The notes: a model not told the origin generated them from the letters alone. A DNA stretch of 59,115 nucleotides from Paenibacillus tianmuensis (GCF_900100345.1 NZ_FMTT01000038.1:1-59115); one strand, 5' to 3'; positions 49,254 to 57,970 are shown, numbered from the stretch's first letter. Translations and numbers: made by a program.

Positions 49254-49607
49254 TTATCCGGCCCCTGACGCACCGGAATCGCAATCCCGGCCGTTCAAGG
49301 CCATTTGGTATTTTTTTTGCGCATCCTTGAAGGCGACGATGATCGCTTTCTGCGACGAGCCGTGGTACCTTCGCTTAATTTCGTCGGCGATCGGCTCGAA
49401 CGCCAGAATGCTCTGCCCGACGAATAAGGAGCGGACAAATTGTGAGGTTAGCGGAATGGTGGACGAGCAGCCCGCATCCACGATTTTGTGGTTGGTCGTA
49501 TCCACGACAAGTCCGATGAAAAATGCGCTGTACTGCTGAGTAATCGGATTATTGAGCGATGTCTGCGCATCGCCGACCACGTAAACCGTGTCTTTATCGT
49601 AATCCAT
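49254..49607 (-). CDS. DUF3870 protein
   Basis: A 117-residue soluble protein. The recognisable DUF3870 pattern is Val-Tyr-Val-Val-Gly-Asp-Ala-Gln, Phe-Phe-Ile-Gly-Leu-Val-Val-Asp, Ile-Val-Asp-Ala-Gly-Cys-Ser and Phe-Val-Arg-Ser-Leu-Phe-Val-Gly, with the C-terminal Tyr-His-Gly-Ser-Ser-Gln-Lys-Ala-Ile. The conserved Cys and surrounding residues could form an active site, but no activity is known. AAGGGAG site. It lies directly upstream of the dpp operon on the same strand and may share its promoter and CodY-like box. Confidence 0.8.
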   Translation of the reverse strand: MDYDKDTVYVVGDAQTSLNNPITQQYSAFFIGLVVDTTNHKIVDAGCSSTIPLTSQFVRSLFVGQSILAFEPIADEIKRRYHGSSQKAIIVAFKDAQKKYQMALNGRDCDSGASGAG

Positions 49608-49762
49608 ACTCGTCTCCCTTCATCGGCGTCCTTGGACCGGACGAACAGGGATGTGGGAAGAGAAGCTTCCCGCGACCTGCCGCCTTCGGACGCACTGTTT
49701 TGTATGCGCTTACGTATTTGATCTTGCAGCTCATCGAAGGAACGGATTGGAACAATTGTTAA

Positions 49763-49798
49763 ACTTTCGTGAAAATTCCCATAACCAATTCTATTATA
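49763..49798 (-). promoter_or_regulatory. -10 box and CodY-like site of the DUF3870-dpp unit
   Basis: Minus strand: -10 TATAAT (49798-49793) and, 15 bp downstream, AATTTTCACGAAAGT (49777-49763), three mismatches from the CodY box AATTTTCWGAAAATT. A palindrome AACAATTGTT follows (49751-49760). CodY controls dpp in B. subtilis. The -35 is weak. Confidence 0.45.
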
Positions 49799-49880
49799 AT
49801 AAACTCCACTGCGTCTGAATAGCTTTATTTCACAATTTTATCATGATTTGTCGATGATACGACGAGGATAGGGTACGGAA

Positions 49881-49913
49881 GAAAAGCCGACCATCCCGCA
49901 AGGATGACCGGCT
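49881..49913 (-). terminator. Terminator of the 57-residue protein gene
   Basis: AGCCGACCATCC (49885-49896) and GGATGACCGGCT (49902-49913) form a 12-bp stem with two G-T pairs on the minus strand, followed by TTTTC. Confidence 0.7.
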
Positions 49914-49927
49914 ATCGGCTTCACACG

Positions 49928-50101
49928 TTACTCCAGACGGTAATCGTCGATCTTCTCCCCGTCTTCCCACACCTCAACGAACAAGGCGTCGCAATGCTCA
50001 AAATCGGACGGCTTGAACGAGAGAGCTTTCTCCTCGTCCTCGCCCACATACACATTTTCCATCCCGTCTTCATTGAACGAGAGAATGACATACAGCTTCA
50101 T
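49928..50101 (-). CDS. Small acidic protein, 57 residues, unknown
   Basis: ATG 50101 with GGAGG 7 nt upstream opens a 57-codon frame ending in TAA at 49930-49928 and followed by a terminator. That makes it a convincing small gene. The product is acidic and looks like a single alpha/beta unit: Met-Lys-Leu-Tyr-Val-Ile-Leu-Ser-Phe-Asn-Glu-Asp-Gly-Met-Glu, Val-Tyr-Val-Gly-Glu-Asp-Glu-Glu-Lys-Ala, and Ala-Leu-Phe-Val-Glu-Val-Trp-Glu-Asp-Gly-Glu-Lys near the end. The pattern of two short strands with acidic turns is unlike a toxin or leader peptide. I do not recognise a family. It follows the DinB-type gene on the same strand by 56 bp and may be co-transcribed. Confidence 0.7.
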   Translation of the reverse strand: MKLYVILSFNEDGMENVYVGEDEEKALSFKPSDFEHCDALFVEVWEDGEKIDDYRLE

Positions 50102-50157
50102 TCCAGAACCTCCAGCAGCTAAGCGTATTTTATATTGATGCCAAAATTAGCGGCTAA

Positions 50158-50613
50158 TTAAACGTTGTTCTTCAAAATTTGACGATTCAGATGGTATTCC
50201 ATATGTTCAACATAATCGTCAATGAGCCATTGCAAGCTTTTCGTTTCCTGATTGCCAGTGACACATGGGGATGACAGCTTTTCGGCCGGTATTTTTTCAA
50301 TGACCTTCAAGATCCGGTTATTTAATCCGGACCATAAATTCAGGATTTCTTCCGCTGGAGTGTTCTGGTAATCCTGCAATGCCACCCATTGGTCCTGATC
50401 GTAAGGGATGAGGACATACGGCTGCTTTTCGTATTGAATTTTAATAAATCTGTGAAGATTATTGACGGCCGAATCACATAAGTGTCCTAGCGCTTCTTTT
50501 GGAGACCATTTGCCCGGCATGGGCCTCTCGGATACTTCGGCTTCGGACAACCGGCCGAACTGCTCCGGAACCGTACGCAGCCAATACTTTAAACGTTCCG
50601 CTGCTCTCTCCAT
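50158..50613 (-). CDS. DinB-family (DinB_2) four-helix protein
   Basis: A 151-residue soluble protein of the DinB/YfiT-like four-helix bundle. Metal-binding histidines are where the family has them: Ala-Leu-Gly-His-Leu-Cys-Asp-Ser-Ala-Val-Asn-Asn (about 44) and Tyr-Val-Glu-His-Met-Glu-Tyr-His (about 138 and 142). The early Pro-Gly-Lys-Trp-Ser-Pro-Lys-Glu is the usual family motif. Some members are thiol-dependent transferases; the substrate here is unknown. GGGAGG site. It begins 84 bp after the end of the synthetase gene on the same strand and might be co-transcribed, but no link in function is evident. Confidence 0.85.
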   Translation of the reverse strand: MERAAERLKYWLRTVPEQFGRLSEAEVSERPMPGKWSPKEALGHLCDSAVNNLHRFIKIQYEKQPYVLIPYDQDQWVALQDYQNTPAEEILNLWSGLNNRILKVIEKIPAEKLSSPCVTGNQETKSLQWLIDDYVEHMEYHLNRQILKNNV

Positions 50614-50697
50614 CGTATTTCCTCCCTCATCTCAAATGAATAATAGCGTTTCTACATAACTATTTCTTCGTTCGTCCAAGCTCACCTTTTTTCCAGT

Positions 50698-53600
50698 TTA
50701 AATAAATCCGACTTCCCGGCAATATCGCAGCATATCGTCCATCTGCTTATCGCTGATCGCCCGCCATTCGAACCCGAGCTTCTTCAGCAGCAGGATCGTT
50801 TTCTCCGAAGCCAGCGTAAACCGGGTCTGCTCCTGCTGCTCCAGCCAGCCGTAATGAAGCATCAAGCTCTCGATCTCCTCCCGGCAAAAGCCTTCTTCGT
50901 ACCTGTTCTTCATATAATCAATGAACTCGTCTAGCGTCCCCGCTGCCATTCTTTCTCCCGAGCGGCCGTTCCCCAGTACGCGGTGCATACTATCGTAGTG
51001 CGGGTTGTACAAATGAAATATTTCGTCCCGCAGCGCAGCAGGCTTCATGAGGTGAACGATCGCTTGGCTGACCCGATCGACGCAGGAAAAATCGATATCG
51101 GCCTCCAGCCGGGGCACCATGCCGAGGCGGACAAACGATTTGAGCGTCGCGTAAAAGGCGTTTTCCTCGATGTTTTGCTGGAACTTGCCCGTATCCGATT
51201 GAAAGACAAGGTTCCCTATCCGGTAAATGCTTGTGCGGAGCCCTTGAGCCCGCGCCTGCACGACCCGCTTCTCCGCTTCGAATTTGGATTTGACGTAATA
51301 GTTCTCGTACTGCTGCCCCCGGTCCAAATCGTATTCGGTAAAATAAGCCGCAGACTGTCCCGGAATATGTCCGGTCGCGACGCCCAGGGTGGAAATATGG
51401 TGCACGTCTTTGGCCCGGTGCATGCCGGCAAACGCCAGCAGTCGCTCGGTCGAAGCGATATTGTGGGTTTCGAAGTGCGAGTAGCTGCCGTAATGCTTCA
51501 CGGTCGCCGCCGAATGCACAATGCAGTCGACGGTGCGCGCGAGCTCCAGATACGTTTCCTCATCCAGCCCCAAGCTATCCTGCGACAAATCCCCCCGGTA
51601 AATCCGAATTCGGCGGTCGAATTGCGCTTCCATGGCATCGCCTGCGAAATAAAAGGCCAGCTTCGCAAGCAATCGTTCCCGCGCTTCCGCCTCCGTCGCC
51701 GCACGCACCAGAACGTGAACCGTGGCCGCGGTTCCGGCTAACAGCTCCCGCAGCAAATGGATGCCCAAATACCCGGTGGCTCCCGTCAGCAAAATATCGC
51801 TGTACCCGCTATCCTGCGTCAGGTCGAGCCGAGCGTACCGTTCATTTCTCGCCCGGTATGCGGCGGTCTCTTCATCGAATCGCTCCATCGCGTCGTCACG
51901 GCGGGCTGTCTTCACCTGCTCCAGCTTGGCGGTCAAATAGTTGGCCTTCGGCTTTACCTTGGCGGACAAAGACGCAATCGTCTGGTGCTCGAAGACGTCG
52001 TTGACCCCGATATCCAAGTCCTGCTGCAGCCTTGCGGTCATCGCAGCCGCCTTCAGCGAATGTCCGCCGAGCTCGAAGAAATTGTCGTGAACGCCTATGT
52101 CCGGAACGTTCAGAAGCTGCTCCCATACGACTGCGATCTTTCTCTCAATGTCCGTGCGCGGAGCGACGCGGTCGCGCCCCGCTACGGTACGCTCGCCCGG
52201 ATCGGGCTCGGGCAGCGCCCTGCGGTCGATTTTGCCGTTGGGCGTGAGCGGCATGTTCTTTAACGGGACGAAATACGAGGGCAGCATATACTCCGGCAGC
52301 GCCTTGGACAAGTGCTCCTTGACGGCCTTAACCGGGAGCTCTTCCGTCCCGGCGAAGTAAGCGCACAACTCCTTGCCGCCGCTACCGTCCTCCCGGGCGA
52401 CCACGACCGCTTCCCGGATCGAAGGATGGTTCAGCAGCGCATTCTCAATCTCTCCGAGCTCGATCCGAAACCCGCGGATTTTCACCTGATGGTCCAAGCG
52501 GCCCAAAAATTCCAGCGTGCCCTCCGGCGTCCAGCGCGCGAGGTCGCCCGTCTTGTACATGCGTCCCTCCCCGGCGAACGGGTCGGGCACGAATTTCTCC
52601 TCCGTCAAGCGCTCGTCGTTGAAATAGCCCCTGCCTACGCCCTCCCCGGCGATGTACAGCTCTCCCGGCACGCCGGGCGGCTGAACCTGCAAGCGGTCGT
52701 TCAACAGGTAGATGCGCGTGTTCGCAATCGGCCTTCCGATGGGCGGAAGCTCCGGGATCGGGCCGCCCGGGTCGATCGTATGGGCCGTCGCGACATGGGT
52801 CTCCGACGGGCCGTAATGATTGTGCAGGAACACCTGATGCCGCCGCAGATGCGCCTTGAATTTGTCCGGGACGGCCAGCAGCTCTCCAGCCGTTATGATG
52901 TGGCGCACCGACGCCGGAAGCTTGTCGGCATACGCGCTCTCGTTCAGGATGAGCTTCAAGTACGAGACGGGTAGGAACAGGACCTGAATCTGCCGTTCTT
53001 CGATAAGCCGCAGCAGCTTATCCGGGCTCCGCCGGGTTTCATTCGTCACGAGATGCAAGGCGCCCCCCGCCAGCAGGGCGGACCATATTTCCTGCGAGCT
53101 GACATCGAAGCTGAGCGTCGTAAATTGCAGCACGCTGCCGCTGTAATCGACGCTCGTGTGCCGAAACTGATGGTGAAGCAGATTGACCATATTGCGGTGC
53201 TCGATCATGACGCCCTTCGGCTTTCCGGTCGTTCCCGACGTATAAATCACATACAGCAAATCGCTTGGACGGCTGCGGGGCGGAGGGTTTTCCGCCGCCA
53301 CCTCATTGACGGCATCCGTATCCAGACACAGCTTCATCCCGTCAAATTCGACTTGGTCGGCCAAATGCGTCTGTGTCAGTAAGACACGGGTGCGGCTGTT
53401 GTCAAGCATATATTTTATACGGTCGGCGGGATAATCCGGATCGATCGGAAGGTAGACCCCTCCCGCCTTCAAAATGCCAAGCAGACCGACAATCATGTCC
53501 GGAGACCGCTCGGTCATCAGTCCGACGAGCTGCTCCGGCTGCACGCCGTGGCGAATCAAGGCGGCCGCCAGCCGGTTCGCCCGGTCGTTCAACTGCCGGT

Positions 53601-56600
53601 AAGTGAGCGCTTCGTCCCCGAATACGACAGCCGGCCGGTCCGGCGTCTGCCGCACTTGCTCCTCAAACCATCCGTGAATCGTCAAGTCGCGGTCGTACTC
53701 GGATTCAGTTTGATTCCGCCCCTCCACCTGCTCCTTGAGTTCTGCTTCCGAAAGCAATCGCAGCTCGGACAGCCGCTTTTCCTCCGAAGCCAACGCATCC
53801 TCCAATATCCGCACATACTGGTTCGCCATCCGCTCGGCCGTATCCCGCACGAACAGATCGGTGCAGTATTGGAAATCGATCCGGAGCGTCTCTTCCATTT
53901 CCTCCGCATCAAGTATCAGATCGTATTTGGAGATCGGGTCTACGTACCGCTGAACGGTGATCCGGCTCCCGTCGATCGACGGCGTCGTCGTGCGGCCCGT
54001 ATTTTGCATGACGAATATCGTATCAAACAGCGGGCTGCGTTCCGGCACTCGGGGAATGCGCAGCGATTGCATCATCCGTTCCAGATCGTAGTCCTGATGC
54101 TCGAAGGCGGTAAGCAGAATCGACTTCAGCTCCTGCAAATATTCGGCGAACGTCTTGGTCCGCTCTGGAAAGCTTCGGATCGGCAGCGTATTGACGAACA
54201 TGCCGATCAGCGGCTGCAGTTCGGCTTGCGGGCGGCTGGCGACTGGAACGCCAACGATGATGTCTTCCTGACCGGAATACCGGGAGAGCAGCACCTTGTA
54301 AGCAGCTAGCAGGATCATGTACAAGGTGGTGTCCGTCTGAAGAGCGAACTGCTTCAAGCGCTCGGTCAAATCGGTATCCAGCCGAAGCGGGTAAGTATCG
54401 CCTTTGAAGCTTTGGAGGCCCGGTCTTTCCATGTCGGTCGGCAGTTGCAGGATCGGGAGCTCCCCGGACAAGGCCGCCATCCAATACTCGCGCTGCTCCT
54501 TCTCCTCCTCCGATTTGCGGCCGTTCAGCCAGAAAGCATAATCTTTGAAGTGGATCGTCGGGTGAGGCAGTACATCCCCCCGGTACAACCGGCTCCACTC
54601 CTCGAAAAACACGTGCATCGAGACGCCGTCCACAATAATATGGTGGAAATCCAGCATCAGATAATGAAGCTCCTCGGAGCAGCTAATGAGTCCGGCCCGG
54701 AATAACGGCGACTTCCCGAGATTGAACGGGACGACGAACGCGGACATCAGCCGCTCCGCTTCTTCTTCCGCCGCCGCATGAAATTGCATTTGAAACGCCA
54801 CACGGGGCCAGATGGTCTGCGCAAGCTCCCCGTCCACCCATGCAAAAGCCGTACGGAGCGATTCGTGCCGCTCGATCATTTGCTCAAAAGTCCGCTCCAT
54901 CCGCCGCCGGTCGACGCTCCCTTCGATCTTGAGCAGCAGCGGAGTGTTATAGGCCGTCCCCACCTGCTCCATCTGCCCGATGAAGAAGAGGCGCTTTTGC
55001 GCCGGATGAAGGGGGTAATGCTCCCGCTCGGGCGCCTTTTCAATCGCCTGACCACCTCCGGCCGGTTTGCCCGCTTGACCGATCCGCTCCGCTTGCTTAC
55101 GGATGGTCGCATGCTCGAACAACTCCGCGATCGACAGCCGGACCCCGAAGCGCCGTTCGATCTGTCCGCGCAGAACGGCGACATGCAGCGAATGACCCCC
55201 GGCGTCAAAGAAGCCGTCATGAACGCCGACCGTCCGCAAGCCGAGCAGCTCCTTCCACAGCTCCGCCAGTCCCTGTTCCGCCTCGCTGGCCGGAGGCGCG
55301 TAAGAAGCCGACTCCGCCTCTCTCTCAGGTTCGGGTAGCGCCGCGCGCCGGTCCACCTTGCCGTTCGCATTGACAGGCAGCCTCGGAAGCATGACGAACC
55401 AGGACGGAACCATGTAGTCCGGCAGCTGCTCCGTCAGAAACGCCGACAGCTCACTGTGAGTGGGAGGCTCTTCGGATACGACGTATGCGCACAGGTATGC
55501 ACGGCCAGCATCGTCTTCGCGCGCGATTACGATGCAATCGAGCACCCGGTCATGCAGCCGGAGACGCTGCTCGATTTCGCCTGTTTCGACCCGGAAACCG
55601 CGAATTTTCACCTGATGATCGAGGCGTCCCACATATTCGACGGATCCGTCCGGCAGCCATCGGGCCAAGTCCCCCGTCCGGTATAGCCGCTCCCCCTCGC
55701 AGAATGGATGGGCGACGAATTTCTCCTCTGTCAGCTCCGGCCGGTTCAAGTAGCCCCGGGCCAGACCGATGCCGGAAATGCACAATTCCCCGGGAACCCC
55801 TACCGGCTGCGGCTCGCCGCAGGCATCCAAAATATATAGCCGAACATTGTTCAGCGGCTTCCCAATCGGAATGTTATCCGAGTGCGCCTTGACAAGATGC
55901 GTCGTGGTGAAGATCGTATTTTCGGTAGGACCGTATGCGTTGTAAATAAGGTAGCTCTGCGGATGGAATGTCTTCAGTTTCTCCCCGCCCGCCACGAGCA
56001 CGCGAAGCGAGCGATTCGGAAGCTTCATGAACTGCTCGCCGAGCTGAGTCGGTAATAAGCTAATCGTAATGCCGTGCCGGTTGAAGTACCCGTTAAGCTC
56101 CGCAGCATCAAGCCGGATGTACTCCGGAATGACATAAACCGCCGCCCCGGAAATAAGATAAGGGAAAATTTCCACCATCGAGGCGTCGAACCCGACACTA
56201 CAATATTTGCTGCTGCGGTCCTCCATCGTGACCCCAAAATACGAGCAATGCCATTCGCAAAAATGGACAAGCGACCGATGCTCGATCAGCGTGCCCTTCG
56301 GCTGACCGGTGGAGCCGGACGTATAGATGACATAAGCCAAACCGGACGGTTCCGCAAGCTCCGGCAAAGGGGACGCATCCCCGTCATGCATCCGCCGGTC
56401 CGCGAGATCGACGACTTGCCCCTCAAAGGCAAACGGAAGCGCCGATTGTCCCTCCGTGAGCAGCAGCTTCGCTCCGCTATCCTCTAAAATGTAGCGTATG
56501 CGGTCCGGGGGATAATTCGGATCGATCGGCACATACGCCGCGCCCGCTTTCAGCACCGCCAAAATACCGGCGAACATCGACAGCGTGGGGCGCGTCATGA

Positions 56601-57516
56601 CGGCGACAAGAGCATTTGCTTGTACTCCGCATTCGATCAACATTCTGGCCATCCGGTTCGATTGTTCGTCGAGCTGCCGGTAAGTCAAGCAGTCGGTCCC
56701 ATCGACGATCGCGGGGCGATCCGGCGTGCCCCGCGCTTGCTCCGCAAACAGCCGGTGAATGGTCGCATCCGAGGAAAAAGGCGTATCCGTTTGATTGAAC
56801 CCAACGAGCAGTTGCTCTCTCTCGTCTTGGCTCAGCAAAGCGATGCGGCCGACAGGCATATGGGGAGATTCGATCCAGGTCAGGACGATATTTTCCACAT
56901 GCCCCAGCAGCCTGCGGATCGTCGTTGACTGAAACACGTCCGGCTTGTACTCCGCACGGACTTCGAGCACGTCCGAAAGCACGAACCGGATCGCGAGGTC
57001 GCACCCCGGAATAACGGGCCACGCCCGGACAGCACCGGGAGCTTCCACGGCTGCGGCTGTATTGAAAGGAAGCGGCAGTAAGCCGGACCTGCTCAAGTCG
57101 CGAAGCTCGCTGTGTGTAAGCGCGTAAGCTTTCCCTTGGACCAGCGTTTCCTCCGCCCGGGCGACCAGCGATTCGAACGGCAGCGAAGCCTCGCTTGCGA
57201 TTCGGACAAGCACGATCCGGTCTTCCTCGGGCGCGACCGCCGCAAACCGTACCTCCTCGGTACGCAAATAGCGCTGCAACAACACGGCCCATGCCGTATA
57301 AAGCACGGTGCTTACTTGAACCCTGCGCATGCCGCAAAGCTGACGAAAGCGATCGGACGATGCATTTTCGAACGTACGACTAAATGTCCGATACTCATCC
57401 GGGTCGCCCGCCGGACCACGGTCCAAGCGAAGAACGGTAGCCACCTCCGCGTCCTGCATCTCCATGATCCAGCGGTCAACAATGCTGATCGTCCCCTCAT
57501 CCACTTTCTGTGACAT
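50698..57516 (-). CDS. Dimodular NRPS, (C)-A-T-C-A-T-reductase, second module reads as proline
   Basis: 2272 residues from ATG 57516 (GGAGGG 9 nt upstream); another in-frame ATG with AGGAGG lies at 57654. Order: partial condensation-like domain without HHxxxDG (about 10-235), A1 (250-730), carrier T1 (Gly-Gly-His-Ser, Ser near 776), full C domain (His-His-Ile-Ile-Val-Asp-Gly near 958), A2 (1280-1765), T2 (Ser near 1820), thioester reductase (1905-2272; Gly-Ala-Thr-Gly-Tyr-Leu-Gly and Tyr-x-x-x-Lys). No epimerase or thioesterase. The A2 pocket by GrsA alignment is D-V-Q-F-I-A-H-V-A-K, close to the proline code D-V-Q-L-I-A-H-V-V-K. A1 reads D-A-V-L-V-G-A-I-F-K, hydrophobic but unassigned. The layout matches AusA-type pyrazinone synthetases. 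Predicted product: X-prolinal closing to a bicyclic imine. No Sfp-type activator, MbtH or exporter is adjacent. Confidence 0.88.
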   Translation of the reverse strand: MSQKVDEGTISIVDRWIMEMQDAEVATVLRLDRGPAGDPDEYRTFSRTFENASSDRFRQLCGMRRVQVSTVLYTAWAVLLQRYLRTEEVRFAAVAPEEDRIVLVRIASEASLPFESLVARAEETLVQGKAYALTHSELRDLSRSGLLPLPFNTAAAVEAPGAVRAWPVIPGCDLAIRFVLSDVLEVRAEYKPDVFQSTTIRRLLGHVENIVLTWIESPHMPVGRIALLSQDEREQLLVGFNQTDTPFSSDATIHRLFAEQARGTPDRPAIVDGTDCLTYRQLDEQSNRMARMLIECGVQANALVAVMTRPTLSMFAGILAVLKAGAAYVPIDPNYPPDRIRYILEDSGAKLLLTEGQSALPFAFEGQVVDLADRRMHDGDASPLPELAEPSGLAYVIYTSGSTGQPKGTLIEHRSLVHFCEWHCSYFGVTMEDRSSKYCSVGFDASMVEIFPYLISGAAVYVIPEYIRLDAAELNGYFNRHGITISLLPTQLGEQFMKLPNRSLRVLVAGGEKLKTFHPQSYLIYNAYGPTENTIFTTTHLVKAHSDNIPIGKPLNNVRLYILDACGEPQPVGVPGELCISGIGLARGYLNRPELTEEKFVAHPFCEGERLYRTGDLARWLPDGSVEYVGRLDHQVKIRGFRVETGEIEQRLRLHDRVLDCIVIAREDDAGRAYLCAYVVSEEPPTHSELSAFLTEQLPDYMVPSWFVMLPRLPVNANGKVDRRAALPEPEREAESASYAPPASEAEQGLAELWKELLGLRTVGVHDGFFDAGGHSLHVAVLRGQIERRFGVRLSIAELFEHATIRKQAERIGQAGKPAGGGQAIEKAPEREHYPLHPAQKRLFFIGQMEQVGTAYNTPLLLKIEGSVDRRRMERTFEQMIERHESLRTAFAWVDGELAQTIWPRVAFQMQFHAAAEEEAERLMSAFVVPFNLGKSPLFRAGLISCSEELHYLMLDFHHIIVDGVSMHVFFEEWSRLYRGDVLPHPTIHFKDYAFWLNGRKSEEEKEQREYWMAALSGELPILQLPTDMERPGLQSFKGDTYPLRLDTDLTERLKQFALQTDTTLYMILLAAYKVLLSRYSGQEDIIVGVPVASRPQAELQPLIGMFVNTLPIRSFPERTKTFAEYLQELKSILLTAFEHQDYDLERMMQSLRIPRVPERSPLFDTIFVMQNTGRTTTPSIDGSRITVQRYVDPISKYDLILDAEEMEETLRIDFQYCTDLFVRDTAERMANQYVRILEDALASEEKRLSELRLLSEAELKEQVEGRNQTESEYDRDLTIHGWFEEQVRQTPDRPAVVFGDEALTYRQLNDRANRLAAALIRHGVQPEQLVGLMTERSPDMIVGLLGILKAGGVYLPIDPDYPADRIKYMLDNSRTRVLLTQTHLADQVEFDGMKLCLDTDAVNEVAAENPPPRSRPSDLLYVIYTSGTTGKPKGVMIEHRNMVNLLHHQFRHTSVDYSGSVLQFTTLSFDVSSQEIWSALLAGGALHLVTNETRRSPDKLLRLIEERQIQVLFLPVSYLKLILNESAYADKLPASVRHIITAGELLAVPDKFKAHLRRHQVFLHNHYGPSETHVATAHTIDPGGPIPELPPIGRPIANTRIYLLNDRLQVQPPGVPGELYIAGEGVGRGYFNDERLTEEKFVPDPFAGEGRMYKTGDLARWTPEGTLEFLGRLDHQVKIRGFRIELGEIENALLNHPSIREAVVVAREDGSGGKELCAYFAGTEELPVKAVKEHLSKALPEYMLPSYFVPLKNMPLTPNGKIDRRALPEPDPGERTVAGRDRVAPRTDIERKIAVVWEQLLNVPDIGVHDNFFELGGHSLKAAAMTARLQQDLDIGVNDVFEHQTIASLSAKVKPKANYLTAKLEQVKTARRDDAMERFDEETAAYRARNERYARLDLTQDSGYSDILLTGATGYLGIHLLRELLAGTAATVHVLVRAATEAEARERLLAKLAFYFAGDAMEAQFDRRIRIYRGDLSQDSLGLDEETYLELARTVDCIVHSAATVKHYGSYSHFETHNIASTERLLAFAGMHRAKDVHHISTLGVATGHIPGQSAAYFTEYDLDRGQQYENYYVKSKFEAEKRVVQARAQGLRTSIYRIGNLVFQSDTGKFQQNIEENAFYATLKSFVRLGMVPRLEADIDFSCVDRVSQAIVHLMKPAALRDEIFHLYNPHYDSMHRVLGNGRSGERMAAGTLDEFIDYMKNRYEEGFCREEIESLMLHYGWLEQQEQTRFTLASEKTILLLKKLGFEWRAISDKQMDDMLRYCREVGFI

Positions 57517-57551
57517 CCTCTTTCTCCCTCCCGAAGTAAATTGGTCATGAA

Positions 57552-57590
57552 GAAAAAAAGCAACCCGTTCCAAATCCGAAACGAGTTGCT
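57552..57590 (-). terminator. Terminator-like hairpin in the NRPS leader
   Basis: Minus strand AGCAACTCGTT (57590-57580) pairs with AACGGGTTGCT (57569-57559), 11 bp with one G-T pair, then a seven-T run broken only later by C. It lies between the promoter and the ATG at 57516, so it could attenuate the synthetase. Confidence 0.65.
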
Positions 57591-57654
57591 GTTCATAACG
57601 AAGGCGTTCCCTGCAACCGTCAAGCCCGTGCGTTGATGTATACGTCCCCTCCAT

Positions 57655-57684
57655 GGCTCCCTCCTGCAATGAAATGACGGAGCC
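57655..57684 (-). promoter_or_regulatory. Hairpin covering an upstream ribosome binding site in the NRPS leader
   Basis: GGCTCC (57655-57660) and GGAGCC (57679-57684) flank a loop holding most of AGGAGGGAGCC, the ribosome binding site of the in-frame ATG at 57654. It could restrict translation from that start. Confidence 0.4.
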
Positions 57685-57750
57685 CCTTTATTCAATTCGT
57701 ATATCTATCGATTCATGTCGATTTGTTAATAATATTGCGTACATAGTTAT

Positions 57751-57778
57751 ATTTTACCATGTTACATCGAATTTCCAA
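57751..57778 (-). promoter_or_regulatory. Promoter of the NRPS gene
   Basis: Minus strand: -35 TTGGAA (57778-57773), 16-bp spacer, -10 TAAAAT (57756-57751), giving a leader of about 230 nt before the ATG at 57516. Confidence 0.55.
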
Positions 57779-57926
57779 AATACTTTTTAAGGTCTCAGCC
57801 GTTATTTACGGAACCGAGTTTTCTGCGTAACTCATCCTACGCGAATGTGATAAATGCCACTTTCAGTCCCCTTTTTTTGCGATAGAATGAGACGATAGCA
57901 GCAACCGGGCGTTAGCACATCTTATA

Positions 57927-57944
57927 TTGTGAATATTTTCACAA
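57927..57944. promoter_or_regulatory. Rex operator upstream of the formate/nitrite channel gene
   Basis: TTGTGAATATTTTCACAA has both perfect seven-base arms of the Rex consensus TTGTGAA-N4-TTCACAA. It lies 27 bp before the ATG, so it overlaps the promoter core. Rex represses the FNT gene ywcJ in B. subtilis. Confidence 0.8.
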
Positions 57945-57970
57945 ATTAAATGGAAAGGTCGTGTCACGAC

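Noticed and set aside
49904..50122. A 72-codon plus-strand frame over the 57-residue gene
   Set aside because: The minus-strand frame has a GGAGG site, natural composition and its own terminator; the plus frame has none.
57950..57970. Earlier ATG for the FNT gene
   Set aside because: No ribosome binding site lies before it and it sits almost on the Rex operator; ATG 57971 matches the usual family start.
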